The notes beneath the pieces were generated by a model. It saw nothing but the letters and a program-made list of their open reading frames with translations. It searched no databases and was not told the DNA's origin. A DNA stretch of 64,000 bases. It comes from Deinandra increscens subsp. villosa (lineage: Eukaryota; Streptophyta; Magnoliopsida; Asterales; Asteraceae). Shown here one piece after another: positions 12,111 through 21,739 of the stretch. Within the stretch, counting starts at the first letter, position 1. The number at the start of each line of letters is the position of its first letter. The translations under genes and the position numbers were made by a program. The stretch covers positions 35,163,841 to 35,227,840 of the forward strand of contig JBCNJP010000027.1 in the NCBI GenBank assembly GCA_039602395.1. Direction: 5' to 3'.

Positions 12111-12983
12111 GGGTAAAGTTCATGTAAGAACCATTATTTATTGTAATAACCTAAAAACCAACTTAAATTAGGGATATTTAAGTAATTTTGTCCTTTTTTT
12201 TAATTCCTCTACTACATTTATGGTAAAAATCATATTTCTATTGTATAAACTTCTAAGAACCAAAGGAAAATTATTTCCAATGAAGTTTTTTTTGGGTAAT
12301 TTAATATTTTTTTAATTTAATTTCACGTATGACTTAAAAAAAAGTTTTTTTTGCTTTTTTTTTTTGCATGTCCGACTATGTTGCATATATGCAACATATG
12401 AAACATACAATGTTGCATATATGCAACATGATATGTTCATGTTTTATATGCAACATATCATGTTGCATATATGCAACATCTCATGTCATGTTGCATATAT
12501 GCAACATTATATGTTCCATGTGTGCAATATGGTACGTTTCATATGTTTTATATGCAACATACCATGTTGCATATATGCAACATTATATGTTTCATATGTT
12601 GCATATATGCAACATTATGTTTCATATGTTGCATATATGCAACATTATGTTTCATATGTTGCATATATGCAACATTATGTTTCATATGTTGCATATATGC
12701 AACATTATGTTTCATATGTTGCATATATGCAACATTATGTTTCATATGTTGCATATATGCAACATAGTCGAACATACAAAAAAAAACGATTTTTGTTTAG
12801 TTTTTTATTTTTTTAGGTCGTTAAGTTGTCATCATGTGTATAGACATGAAGGAAAAAAAGAAGGAAAAAAGAAGAAAAAACACAAAAATTATCTATATAA
12901 CCTTCATTCAATTGAAATTTAATGGTTTTTACATTAGTTCTTAAGTTCTTACAATAATATTGGTTTGTACTAGAACTTTACCC
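12111..12983. mobile_element. Mutator-like non-autonomous element with palindrome array
   Basis: Terminal repeats GGGTAAAGTTC and GAACTTTACCC are flanked by the 10-bp direct repeat CATACTATTC (12101-12110, 12984-12993), a length usual for Mutator-like elements. The right arm shows the single empty target (29985-29994). The element has no transposase. Its middle is an array of palindromes. Long ORFs through the array are low-complexity by-products. Confidence 0.88.
12378..12768. repeat. Array of eleven TTGCATATATGCAA palindromes
   Basis: Eleven copies of the 14-bp palindrome TTGCATATATGCAA occur. The last six are in a regular 30-bp tandem (about 12585-12768) with spacer CATTATGTTTCATATG. The whole array is bounded by inverted CCGACTATGTTGC and GCAACATAGTCG, so the array itself can fold back. 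Confidence 0.9.
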
Positions 12984-13348
12984 CATACTATTCTAGGTTA
13001 CAAAATATACAAAATGAAATCCCGCACTATGTGGCGTGATTCACCCCATAAACTAAGATAACGTGATTGCAATATTTTGTTATAGACAAAGATATTATAG
13101 AGAAATGTATAACTATTTATCACTATTTTTGGATTTGAAACCTGTAACTACTTAGAGCTTAGTTAAATTGGATATTTTAAATCTTTAATTGTTTACTTGA
13201 ATTTAAGCTATTAAAAAGTCGGTAAAGAGTCATACTAAGATCAGTCCTCGTCACATTTTTTTCCCCAGATTTATGTCAAGTCATTACAACAGTATTCCCC
13301 TCACCCAACTCTCAAACCACTACACATAGCCTCAGGCCCTTTTGGCTT

Positions 13349-13580
13349 TTGCCTCATCTCCTTGTGATAGATCACCACATACCCACCCAACACTTTATAT
13401 TTCCATCCCTACCTCAGTCAAGTATTGTCAACACTTCTCATTTCGCTCACAATTACGAAGACCACACACATGTCCACAGTGATGCAACGTGTGCATGTTT
13501 CGAGGACCGGCGAGAATGGCGATCACCATGGCGACTTCTAGCCATCCTTGAGGACAATGATGTTTTTTAGGGCGGGAGTA
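13349..13580 (+). pseudogene. Decayed retrotransposon pol 3' end (Ty3-like), left copy
   Basis: The frame ends in RREWRSPWRLLAILEDNDVF, stop, then GGSID. A 'LEDK.VFEGGxxD'-like ending directly before a purine-rich tract (AGGGCGGGAGT) and a TGATAC start resembles the end of plant Ty3-type pol followed by the polypurine tract and LTR. The right-arm counterpart on the minus strand reads LLAILEDNDVFEGGSIDC. Family assignment is inference. Confidence 0.4.
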
Positions 13581-13587
13581 TTGATAC

Positions 13588-14118
13588 ATTCCAGCCCACA
13601 TTCTCTATTTTGTTAGTTAATTATGATGCATGATCACATTTCTTTCCCATGTATCCCACGTACTAGCTAGATGTTAGGTTTACTCCATTTTGTTTCCATT
13701 TAGTTTAAATATGTATTGTTGTTTGGAGCTTGACACACTCTACGGGTTCATATATGAGTGAATGGTTTTAGTATTATTTAATATATGAGTGGAGGATTTT
13801 AGTATTATTTAAAATTCATTAATTAATTGAGGAAAACTATCAGATTCCATCTTCACGTCATGAGAATTCGTACGTACGCAAGACCTTTTCAAGAAAATTT
13901 TGTTAGACAGTTTGCATCTAACAAAACAAGAACAATAAACTTAACCTAAACATATCTGTTTTGTATACATACGATATGTATATACAGAAATACAAAAAGG
14001 GTTTACATTTCAGTTTATTATTTCTCTGCTTCTTAAACCCGGATAAACGAGGAGTGTTAAGAAACCCTTATGGCCTTATTTTTAATATGCGTTGAGATCC
14101 TAAAACGACTAATTAAGG
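13588..14118. other. Spacer DNA next to the left arm, no gene
   Basis: AT-rich. May begin as the start of an old LTR (TGATACATTCCAGCCC from 13580). Contains a short direct repeat of TTTTAGTATTATTTAA (about 13765-13812). Nothing else recognised. Confidence 0.4.
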
Positions 14119-14130
14119 CACTTATACGAT

Positions 14131-14368
14131 ACACCCACTAGCTTGTCTAGTGGCGAATGTGTATGACCCCTTATCAAGAGGTCATGGGTTCAAGTCTCAC
14201 TTATAACAAAATAAAAATAAAAAATGGAGGTTACAAGTTGGGTCAGGGAGTTTTCTTATCAAATGTGAGTTTCCTCCTGATGGAGATTGAAGATGATCGG
14301 GTAGGTGGTGTAATGTCCCCGTCAGTAATCCAAATTTGCCGTTCAAAAAAAAAAGAAAAAGAAAAAGA
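14131..14368 (+). mobile_element. SINE, tRNA-related head, A-rich tail
   Basis: Head has TCTAGTGGCGAATG (box A-like) and GGTTCAAGTCTC (box B). The body ends TTTGCCGTTC followed by an A-rich tail. It is flanked by CACTTATACGAT (14119-14130) and CACTTAGACGAT (14369-14380), a 12-bp target duplication with one mismatch. The tail motif GCCGTTCAAAA is shared with other SINEs here (21051-21204, 62709-62920). The small ORFs over it are not genes. Confidence 0.8.
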
Positions 14369-14864
14369 CACTTAGACGATGATACATGATGTGATGGTGC
14401 AACTTGATAGAAAAGACCCACAGAAAATGATTAAAAATGTTTCTAAGACCACCCACATCAATACAACCTAAATACCACCTAAATACCACCTTTTTGGTCC
14501 AGTCAGCATGCCACATCATTTACTTCCCACATACCACAAAACCCAACTTTTTCCCACATCAAGTACTTCCCCACATACCTCCTTTATTTTCCACATCACC
14601 ATTTTATTTAATCTTTATTTTAAAAACTAGTTAACAAATTAATTCTTTTATTTAAAACGTATATTATTTTAATTTAAAAAAAAAACTTATCGACATAATT
14701 AAAATAATATTTTTTTTATAAAATAAATAAATAAATAAATATTTATTTAAATTTTTAATCATTATTATTTGAATATTAAATCATTTAAAATAATAATATT
14801 TAATAGCCAACGGCTAGTTTTTCAAACTTAGATATTTTAGCCAACGGCTAGTTTTTCAAAAGGT

Positions 14865-14872
14865 TATAAATA
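14865..14872 (+). promoter_or_regulatory. TATA box of the element-borne gene
   Basis: TATAAATA 61-68 bp upstream of the ATG at 14933, in a GTTATAAATAGAG context, followed by a short A/C-rich leader. Position fits a core promoter with a leader of about 35-40 bases. Inferred, not tested. Confidence 0.65.
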
Positions 14873-14932
14873 GAGCTTAGATTCACACATCTATTCTCAT
14901 TTCACAACCATCAACCAACCTCTACCACCACC

Positions 14933-15487
14933 ATGTCTAGCACACCTCCTGAAGATGTATCAGAGCACTACCGGATGTTGTGGTTAACCCGCTATGAACA
15001 ACAACTTCCACCACCACCACCACCACCTCAAGCTCAAGTACCCAACCAGTTCAACCACATCCACAATCACCTCCACCAGCACCATCACCACCACCACCAT
15101 CATCACCAACCACCACCACCTCCACCTTACCAACCACCACCACCTCCACCTTACCAACCACCACCACCTCCACCTTACCAACCACCACCACCTCCACCAA
15201 TCACCCAAATGAACAACCTCCACTGTGCCGAGTCAAGCAGTGCTGCTGCAAGAAGAGTACGACAACCTCGTGTTGGCCGTACACCATCCCCACCATTTGT
15301 TGATGATGACCATGCTGAAGAGTGGGAAGCACTCTTTGAGTTGGAACGGGAAGCAGAAGCTGGGATGAACATTGAAGATGTTCACAACGTTGATGATTTT
15401 GAGACTTGGTACTATGGACAAGTACACTATCCAGAGGACTACGTCTCAGATGGATACAACGGCTACTCGTCTGATAACTCGTTTTAA
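14933..15487 (+). CDS. Pro/His-rich acidic protein carried by a Harbinger element, unknown function
   Basis: Intact 184-residue frame from an ATG in ACCACCATGTCT context. Order of parts: a short head MSSTPPEDVSEHYRMLWLTR; a Pro run; a poly-His tract of nine or more; four repeats of PPPPPPYQ or a variant (about residues 68-92); a basic patch ARRVRQPRVGRT; then an acidic, aromatic tail ending YVSDGYNGYSSDNSF. No signal peptide, membrane segment or catalytic motif. It lies alone between the ends of a small Harbinger-type element and has a good TATA box. It may be a diverged accessory ORF of the element, a transposase first exon, or a captured host gene. The tail is not low-complexity, which argues that it is a real protein. 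No family recognised. Confidence 0.7.
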   Translation: MSSTPPEDVSEHYRMLWLTRYEQQLPPPPPPPQAQVPNQFNHIHNHLHQHHHHHHHHHQPPPPPPYQPPPPPPYQPPPPPPYQPPPPPPITQMNNLHCAESSSAAARRVRQPRVGRTPSPPFVDDDHAEEWEALFELEREAEAGMNIEDVHNVDDFETWYYGQVHYPEDYVSDGYNGYSSDNSF

Positions 15488-15879
15488 TAAGTATCTACGT
15501 GTGTGTGTAATGGTTAGGTTGTATGTTTTAATAAGTATTTTAGGTTGTTTCTCAGTTTTAATAAAAGTATCTTTGTTTGCTTTTCAGTTTTAATCTAATT
15601 ATGTTTTAATTGAGACAAAAAAAACTAGCCGTTATAATAAGACAAAAAATAAAACTAGCCGTTTTATATAAAAAAAATATTAAATTTAATGTTTTATTTA
15701 ATTATGAATTTTAGAAATTTTTTCAGATTTTTTTGAAATTTATTTATATTTTATTTGTATTATTAAATGTTAAAATAAAACAAAATAATTTAAATGTTTA
15801 AATATGTTAAAGGAAAAAAAAAAGAAAAAAAAGAATAATCCAGTGGGTCCCGCCTTGGTCTCGTACGTGAGGGTTTGTA

Positions 15880-15945
15880 TATACGTACGTACGCACGTAC
15901 GTACGTAACCCACATCGGTTACGTACGCCGTACGTACGTACGTAC
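15880..15945. repeat. ACGT tetranucleotide array
   Basis: Repeated ACGT/CGTA units in two blocks separated by AACCCACATCGGTT, inside the 3' subterminal part of the 14447-15974 element. Self-complementary. Confidence 0.8.
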
Positions 15946-15977
15946 TCGGCGACATACCACCGATGTGGGTGGTCTAA

Positions 15978-16674
15978 CTAGCTATCTTTTAATACATTGA
16001 ACTTTTCTTTTAGTACGTTGTTGACATGATGGAAAGTGGTGTAATTAATAAATAATGTTGGATTTTCTCGCGTTTAATTTATAGTGATACCAACTTTCTT
16101 AAATTATTCCTAATCTTCAAAGCCATACCAAATACCCTTCTTTATAAAAATTATTTTAATTAATTTCAACTTTTAGCTAAGTTTGCATGTTCGATCTGCC
16201 TACTTGTGATAAATAATTCAAATTTAAATTGATTTAAACTAAAAGAAAACTCCCTTTTTTACATACCTCTCATATAAATTTAAACAAACTAGAACGGTGT
16301 CTGTGTGATTTGACAGAAAACACAACACACTAACATAAACACCGATAAAACGCTTGAACAATTAACTGATTATTAAATAGTTTGCATGTTTAATAAAAGT
16401 TTATAATACAAAATAAATATGAAATCAATGATTTTGAGAATTTAGTTAAAATAAAAATTAGTTATTTAGATAATAGATTTCTAAAAAAAAATCATTATTA
16501 ATTTATATAGTTACTTTTTCTTAATTAGTTATATCATTGACAAAGATAATTTTATCCCTTTTTTAAACTTTTAAAAGTTAATATAAAAAGAAAATGTTAT
16601 CTTTCTTAAATATATTATAATACAATATCGATATATTCTAATTTCTATTTTGGTTTTGATTTTTCCAATCTAAA
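15978..16674. other. AT-rich spacer, nothing recognised
   Basis: No ORF, terminal repeat or RNA gene seen. Confidence 0.5.
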
Positions 16675-17540
16675 TCTAAACTATATAATAAACAAAAAGT
16701 TTGTTGCTACTTTAATTAGTAAAAAAAGACACTTGTCATCACCACAAATTTTTGGATTAAATCTAAGTTTAAATAAATAATTATCCAAATAGTAAATTTC
16801 CATATTAGGGTTTATTTAGTTTAAACTTTTACTATATAATAAACAAAAAGTTTGTTGCTACTTTAATTAGTAAAAAAAGACACTTGTCATCACCACAAAT
16901 TTTTGGATTAAATCTAAGTTTAAATAAATAATTATCCAAATAGTAAATTTCCATATTAGGGTTTATTTAGTTTAAACTTTTAATAAGTAATTATCCAATA
17001 ATTAATTATTAAAATACAAATTTTTATATTAAATTTGGTAATTATCCATATACTAAATTTTAGTATTAAGGTTAATATTTTATTCAAGATAATATTTTTA
17101 TTGCTTATATATTATATTTTATTAAAATAATATATTTTATTGCATATACTTTAGTACATTAATATAATACTTATAATACTTTATTCATAATAATATTTTA
17201 ACTAAATATTATACATGTATTATAAAATATTTTATTCCATTATCATCTATTATTATAAAAGGAAAGTTTTTGGACACATTTCATTCTCACATTCAACCTC
17301 ATAATAATTTTTCCTCTTAAATCATCCCCTCTTATTTTTAGTTTTTGTATTTTCATGGCAATAAATAAAAATTATTTATTGTATGGATAATCACAAGCCT
17401 AATTAATCAATTAATTTTTATTTTCATGACAATAAGTAAAATATATTTATTGTAGAGATAATCAACCACCAAAATTACAATTTAAAAAGTTCTATAACAT
17501 TTTTATCGCAGCCGTGCGATGCACGGGGTATAAAAACTAG
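16675..17540 (+). mobile_element. Non-autonomous Helitron with internal 151-bp duplication
   Basis: Starts TCTAAACTATATAATAAAC after an A and ends with the hairpin CCGTGCGATGCACGG, then GGTATAAAAACTAG followed by T. TC start, CTAG end, a hairpin about 10 bases before the end and A/T insertion are the Helitron signature. A block of about 151 bp (16681-16831) is repeated directly at 16832-16982, nearly without change. There is no Rep/helicase gene. The 5' end is less sure than the 3' end. Confidence 0.75.
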
Positions 17541-17564
17541 TGTGTTAATACATATTTTGATTTA

Positions 17565-17715
17565 GTTTTTAATAATAAATGTCAATGTGGAATTAGCCCA
17601 CGTGATAAAGATTCTTGCCTCTCGGTTGGAGGTTCAAGTTTCAAATCTGAACACAAGAGTTTATTTGTAACGTTTAAGGTAAATTAAGAGTAATGTAGTT
17701 TATTATTAAAAAAAA
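17565..17715 (+). repeat. Possible SINE fragment
   Basis: AGCCCACGTGATAAAGATTC followed by GGAGGTTCAAGTTTCAAATC resembles tRNA-type box A and box B. A-rich sequence follows. No clear target duplication. Weak. Confidence 0.3.
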
Positions 17716-17727
17716 CTTTAACAATAA

Positions 17728-18451
17728 GACTATGTGTAGTGGTTAAGACCCCATAAAGCCTCAAATGGGGCATTATCTGACACGTGACAGCTGACTGGGC
17801 AAGGGGCTTTATGGGGCTTTATGGTGTAGTGGATAAAGCCCCCATAAAACCCCACCATCATTACTTAATTAATAATTTTTTTTTCTTTTTTTTTAAACAA
17901 ACTACTTTCATTAAAAAAAATAAAAAGTTACAAATAAAAATAAAAACACGATACAACCAAAACAAAAGACGATAAAAAAAAAACTAATCATCGGATTGGA
18001 CATCGTCGTTCGAGGTGTCTCCACTTAATAACTGGGCGTGGAACCGGCACGTCAAAAAGTTGAATTGCGGCGGAAACAACCTCGTCTTCTTCATCGTCGA
18101 AGAGACCGAGTCGAGTGGAGGAAGAGGGAGAGCCCATTTTTTTTTAAAAAAAGAAGAGAATTGAGAGTATGAGAGGAATGAGTGTGAGTTTTATAAATTT
18201 TATGGTGATATATATAGTGTAGGATTTAAAAAAAATTGAAAAAAAAATATATATATATAACCGTTGATATAGCCGTTCAACGGCTATATATTCCCACCAT
18301 TCTCCCCCTCTTCTCGGCGTTAAACGTCTAACGCCCCTCGCCGATTCTACCTCCATAACGCCCCTATAACGCCCCACCGTAGTGGGGGTGGGCGTTATAA
18401 GGGGTGTTATGGAGCCCTTTTTCGCCCGGTGACGTCCCACTACGGACAGCC
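17728..18451 (-). mobile_element. PIF/Harbinger-type MITE, 724 bp, TSD TAA
   Basis: Ends GACTATGTGTAGTGG and CCACTACGGACAGCC pair with two mismatches; TAA flanks both sides (17725-17727, 18452-18454). On the minus strand a promoter-like layout is seen: an inverted repeat around ACGGCTATATAGCCG (about 18270-18290), a TATATATA stretch, a CT-rich leader, then a short ORF. There is no transposase domain. Confidence 0.85.
17988..18137 (-). CDS. 49-residue ORF in the Harbinger MITE
   Basis: Begins MGSPSSSTRLGLFDDEEDEV and continues to RRCPIR, stop. The leader and inverted repeat upstream mimic those of the Harbinger transposase gene at 37678-40187, so it could be a remnant first exon. No domain recognised. 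Translation is plausible only from position. Confidence 0.35.
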   Translation of the reverse strand: MGSPSSSTRLGLFDDEEDEVVSAAIQLFDVPVPRPVIKWRHLERRCPIR

Positions 18452-18454
18452 TAA

Positions 18455-18895
18455 GTAATGAAACTGCAACAATGAATAATTTGATGCCCATGAGAGGCAC
18501 ACGATCGAGGGAATCCTTGGTTTAATTAGTTTAATATGTTGACTTTTCAAGGAAGGTGATTAGTCTAGTCTAACACACTAAACTTTATAATATATGTGTG
18601 TATGAGTGTATCATATGTTGCTAATTTATAACTTTTATTCATTATTTCATTATATCTGAATTAATTTTATCATGCAAAGAACACGTTCAATTGTATATTG
18701 TGCACATAGCAGTTATATAAATCTATATTTTTTAATACCCTAATCATAATACTAGCTTTTTAGGACGGTTAACGTATAATATATCTTTATTATAAAAACG
18801 GTAACTCATTTATCATTTACCCTTCATTTAAAAACACTCGTTTTCACTTCAACACCACATCCGTATTCAAACACTCATACATTTCTACATTACCA
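18455..18895. other. AT-rich spacer, no gene
   Basis: A short segment with ACTAGCTTTTTAGGACGGTT at about 18751 could be a decayed Helitron end. Nothing firm. Confidence 0.4.
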
Positions 18896-18910
18896 CCTAC
18901 TTTTATATTT

Positions 18911-19059
18911 TTTTTAAAACGACGAATCTATCATACTTCTACTCCTAAATAACTCCACACACCAAATTAGCCCAAATACAACATTGTCTGGGTTTGAACT
19001 CAGGACCCCCAACTAAGAGGAGAAAACCTCTATCAAGTGGGCTAGTCTCCCACATTCGG
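18911..19059 (-). mobile_element. SINE with 15-bp target duplication
   Basis: Read on the minus strand: GACTAGCCCACTTGATAGAG (box A-like), GAGTTCAAACCCAG (box B), ATTTAGGAGTAGA in the body, then an A-rich tail. Flanked by CCTACTTTTATATTT at 18896-18910 and 19060-19074, perfect. It shares body sequence with the SINE at 21051-21204. Confidence 0.85.
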
Positions 19060-19074
19060 CCTACTTTTATATTT

Positions 19075-19475
19075 AATTTATATTTTAATCTATTTAGCTT
19101 TTAAAATAATATTTTTTAGTTATTGTATATATTATATATTTAAAATATAATTAAAAAGAATACCATAGACAAAACATTAAAGTTTCATTAAATTCATTAT
19201 CCAGTAAAGTTTCTATTAGAAGTTTTGGTATTAAATTTCATGCAATAATAAACGGTCAAGAAAAGTTAAATTTTGTTTTGAACGACTAATTTTATTTTTA
19301 CATTAAATTTTACCGTGTTAAGGTTAACATTGCTCTCTCCCTAAAGAAAAGTTAAATTATTGGAAGGTATAATTTGTATATCGATTAATGATTATTGATT
19401 AACAAGAACTAATAGATATACACTATCAAACCATTAATATTTTATAGGATTTGAGTGAAACTTAATGAGTTATAA
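19075..19475. other. AT-rich spacer, nothing recognised
   Basis: No ORF, repeat or RNA gene identified. Confidence 0.5.
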
Positions 19476-19484
19476 TTTTATATA

Positions 19485-20664
19485 GAGTAAATTACACAAA
19501 AGGTCCTTTATGTTTTATCTAAATTTCGAATTAGGTCCTTTAACTAAGATAGTTACGTCGAACATCCTTTATGTTTCATATTAGTTTCAGAGAATGTTCT
19601 TTGTCACTAACCGGGTTAAAATTATCCATTAAGCTAGGGGTATTTTGTCATTTTAATATCTTTTTAAATAAAAACTTTAATATAAAAAAATCACATTTAA
19701 AACTCATAGTAATCTGATCCTTCATCTAAGTTCGGGCTCCAATTCGAATTTTCATCTGACACGGGCAAAGGAATGAACAAGTACATGAAAACGATTCCAT
19801 CGGGAGGATCAACTTCCGCCGATTCAACCACCTCCGTCATCACCAACACTAACCCTAATACGATTTCTCTATTTGTTTGCCACCGATTTCCACACATCCG
19901 TGATGCATCAGTAGCTTTATAACATAATTTAACCGTCAATTGCCGTTGCTTCGCATTCCTGTTGTGAGATTTGGTGGGTCAAATGGATGAATTCGGCATG
20001 CTCGCCAAAGATTTTGGGTTCCGGCCTCAAGGAAAATCTACTCCGATGAAACTGCGCGGTGGTGATCGCCGGAGTCGTCCTACATCATCGTCACCAACAT
20101 TCACGGCATACGAGGATGATATGCTTAACGACGTATTTAGCGGTCCTCCTAAATACACCAACAGTAACTCCAAATCAACATCGCCGATTTCTGATTTCGA
20201 TTAAGATTCAATTTTCAAGGACTCATTGTCGGTGGATATTCATGAAGTGATTACTAAACCTAAGTCTTAGAATTCGCCGGTTTATCATGATGACATTTTT
20301 GATGGGTTGCCAGGGATAAACAACAAATCGACATCTTCTTTTGCATCGGCGAGATAAGAAGATAACATTTTCGTAGTAGTGACTAGTTTGATGATCAGTT
20401 CGATGATCATCTTAAATGGGATATTTTAAAGTTCGATGATCTTCTTGGGAATTTAATATTTTTTTATTTTGAAGTTTTTATTAAAAATTTATTATAATGA
20501 CAAAAATACCCCTGACTTAACCGATAACTTTAACCACGTTAGTGACAAAGGACCTTCTCTGAAACTAGTATGAAACATAAAGGATGTCTGGCGTAACTAT
20601 CTTAGTTAAAGGACCTAACCCGAAATTTAGATAAAACATAAAAGACCTTTTGTGTAATTTACTC
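19485..20664 (+). mobile_element. Mutator-like element (Pack-MULE type) with captured gene fragment
   Basis: Terminal inverted repeats of about 170-180 bp start GAGTAAATTACACAAAAGG on both sides. The 9-bp target duplication TTTTATATA (19476-19484, 20665-20673) is perfect. Inside is a piece of an auxilin-like host gene and no transposase, which is the definition of a Pack-MULE. A minus-strand frame (19697-19939, ending NSNWSPNLDEGSDYYEF) may be a second captured piece or an artefact. Confidence 0.88.
19983..20357 (+). pseudogene. Auxilin-like (J-domain protein) N-terminal fragment
   Basis: Starts MDEFGMLAKDFGFRPQGKST, which matches the typical N-terminus of plant auxilin-related proteins (DFGxKPQGKSAPM). 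The same frame continues with DVFSGPPKYTNS, then DFD, TAA (20202-20204), DSIFKDSLS, TAG (20268-20270), NSPVYHDDIFDGLPG. The order DVF-GPPKY, DFDSIF, SPVYDDDIFxGLPG is that of the family. The clathrin-binding middle and C-terminal J domain are absent. Two nonsense codons in one frame with no frameshift indicate a once functional exon now decayed. Family call from memory of plant auxilin-like proteins. Confidence 0.75.
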
Positions 20665-20673
20665 TTTTATATA

Positions 20674-21037
20674 TTTAGGTAATGTGGAACGATTTTACAA
20701 AAGAAAATAGAAGTCGTCATCTTCTGAGACTTATGAATTTGTTAATTTGAATATAGTACCCCATCTGATTCTTTTAAATAGAAATCGATTTTCTCATATA
20801 TAACCCTAATCAGCGAGATGAAATTAGAAGATATTACTTAATGAAAAAACCATGTACGTCAACCAAGAGGTCATAATTTTACACAAACAACTATTGATGT
20901 TACTATTTATCTTATGCATTTGAGATTTAGTTTTCTTTTTATTTTTTTTATGTGACCCCACCTGAACCGGTTAGAATTTTTTTTTAATATATAGTTGTAG
21001 ATTGTCGACTCCTTAAACTTTTCGACCCCATAAAAGG
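20674..21037. other. AT-rich spacer, nothing recognised
   Basis: No gene or clear element end seen. Confidence 0.5.
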
Positions 21038-21050
21038 ATGTTCTAAGTTT

Positions 21051-21204
21051 TTTTTTTTTTTGAACGGCTAACACACACACCATCTAATCTACTCCTAAAT
21101 TACACCAGAAACACTATTGTCAGGGATTGAACCCATGACCTCCAGGTAAGACAAAGCCTTACCACCTCCCCCTTGACCACTAGGACAAGGGATCATTGGC
21201 AAGA
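21051..21204 (-). mobile_element. SINE with 13-bp target duplication
   Basis: On the minus strand: CCTAGTGGTCAAGGGGGAGG (box A), GGTTCAATCCCTG (box B), ATTTAGGAGTAGATTAG, GTTAGCCGTTC and a poly-A tail. Target duplication ATGTTCTAAGTTT at 21038-21050 and 21205-21217 is perfect. Confidence 0.88.
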
Positions 21205-21405
21205 ATGTTCTAAGTTTAACGCTGAATATGGCTTGTTTTATTTGCCTGATATAAATTAATATCGCATCAAGTAAATTACACTACACAAAGTTCGATACGT
21301 AGAGATGATTGTGTGAAACTAAAACTAAAACTATAAAAAAAATTAAAAATATCAAGAAAGACAATTAAAAAATAAGGCCATGAATAAAACAAGTGATAAA
21401 ATGTG

Positions 21406-21712
21406 GAGTAAATTGCTATTTTCGTCCATGTGGTTTGCTTAAAATTATCAATTGAGTCAAATAGTTTAAAAATTGTCAATTTCGTCCCTATGGTTTGCAA
21501 AAATTGTCAATTCAGTCCAAAAACAACAATATTTTTTAGACTGGATTGGTATTTTTTGCAAAACCACATTGACGAAATTGTCAATTTATATAATATTTTG
21601 GACTGAATTTATAATTTTTTCAAACCACATGAACGAAGTTGATAATTTTTAAACTAATGGACTGAATTAACAATTTTAAACAAACCACAAGTACGAAAAT
21701 GACAATTTATTC
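21406..21712. mobile_element. Foldback MITE, Mutator-type
   Basis: Arms of about 140 bp pair: GAGTAAATTGCTATTTTCGT on the left, its imperfect complement ending ACGAAAATGACAATTTATTC on the right. Flanks TAAAATGTG and TAAAAATGTG give a target duplication with one indel. The start GAGTAAATT resembles that of the 19485-20664 element. Non-coding. Confidence 0.65.
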
Positions 21713-21739
21713 TAAAAATGTGTAAATTAAGGCAAACTA

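Larger units (their letters stand above)
3001..13587 (+). repeat. Left arm of a large inverted duplication
   Basis: The arm matches the right arm (28603-64000) in reverse complement and in reverse order. Blocks read directly: 3001-4300 with 62130-64000; 6170-7345 with 57767-59025; 7346-7820 with 40465-41132; 7818-11268 with 34300-37424; 11825-13587 with 28603-30283. Identity in the stretch 11044-11268 is about 97% by eye. Left-only insertions are 4310-6170 (with a solo LTR), 9383-9672, about 11268-11825 and 12111-12983. The arm is mostly non-coding. Two diverged paralogous blocks lie inside it (around 6350-6560 and 8870-9090), sharing AGCATACAAAG and CTTAAGCTTGT-type segments. I see no host gene. 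Confidence 0.85.
14447..15974 (+). mobile_element. PIF/Harbinger-type non-autonomous element with one gene
   Basis: 13-bp terminal repeats GACCACCCACATC and GATGTGGGTGGTC, with TAA target duplications (14444-14446, 15975-15977) as in PIF/Harbinger. There is no DDE transposase and no Myb/SANT gene. The central gene (14933-15487) is preceded by two direct copies of GCCAACGGCTAGTTTTTCAAA (from 14804 and 14840) and followed by two reversed copies of AAACTAGCCGTT (about 15624 and 15650). The 3' end carries an ACGT tetranucleotide array. Whether the ORF helps transposition is unknown. Confidence 0.88.

Noticed and set aside
12378..12768. CRISPR-like regular repeats
   Set aside because: Spacers are identical to each other and the array lies inside a plant transposon.
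12364..12922. Overlapping long ORFs with repeated YMQHYVS or CCIYATL
   Set aside because: They are translations of the 30-bp palindrome array in several frames and both strands; no non-repeat domain.
14984..15372. Trp/Val-rich and other minus-strand ORFs
   Set aside because: Shadows of the Pro/His codon repeats of the plus-strand gene.
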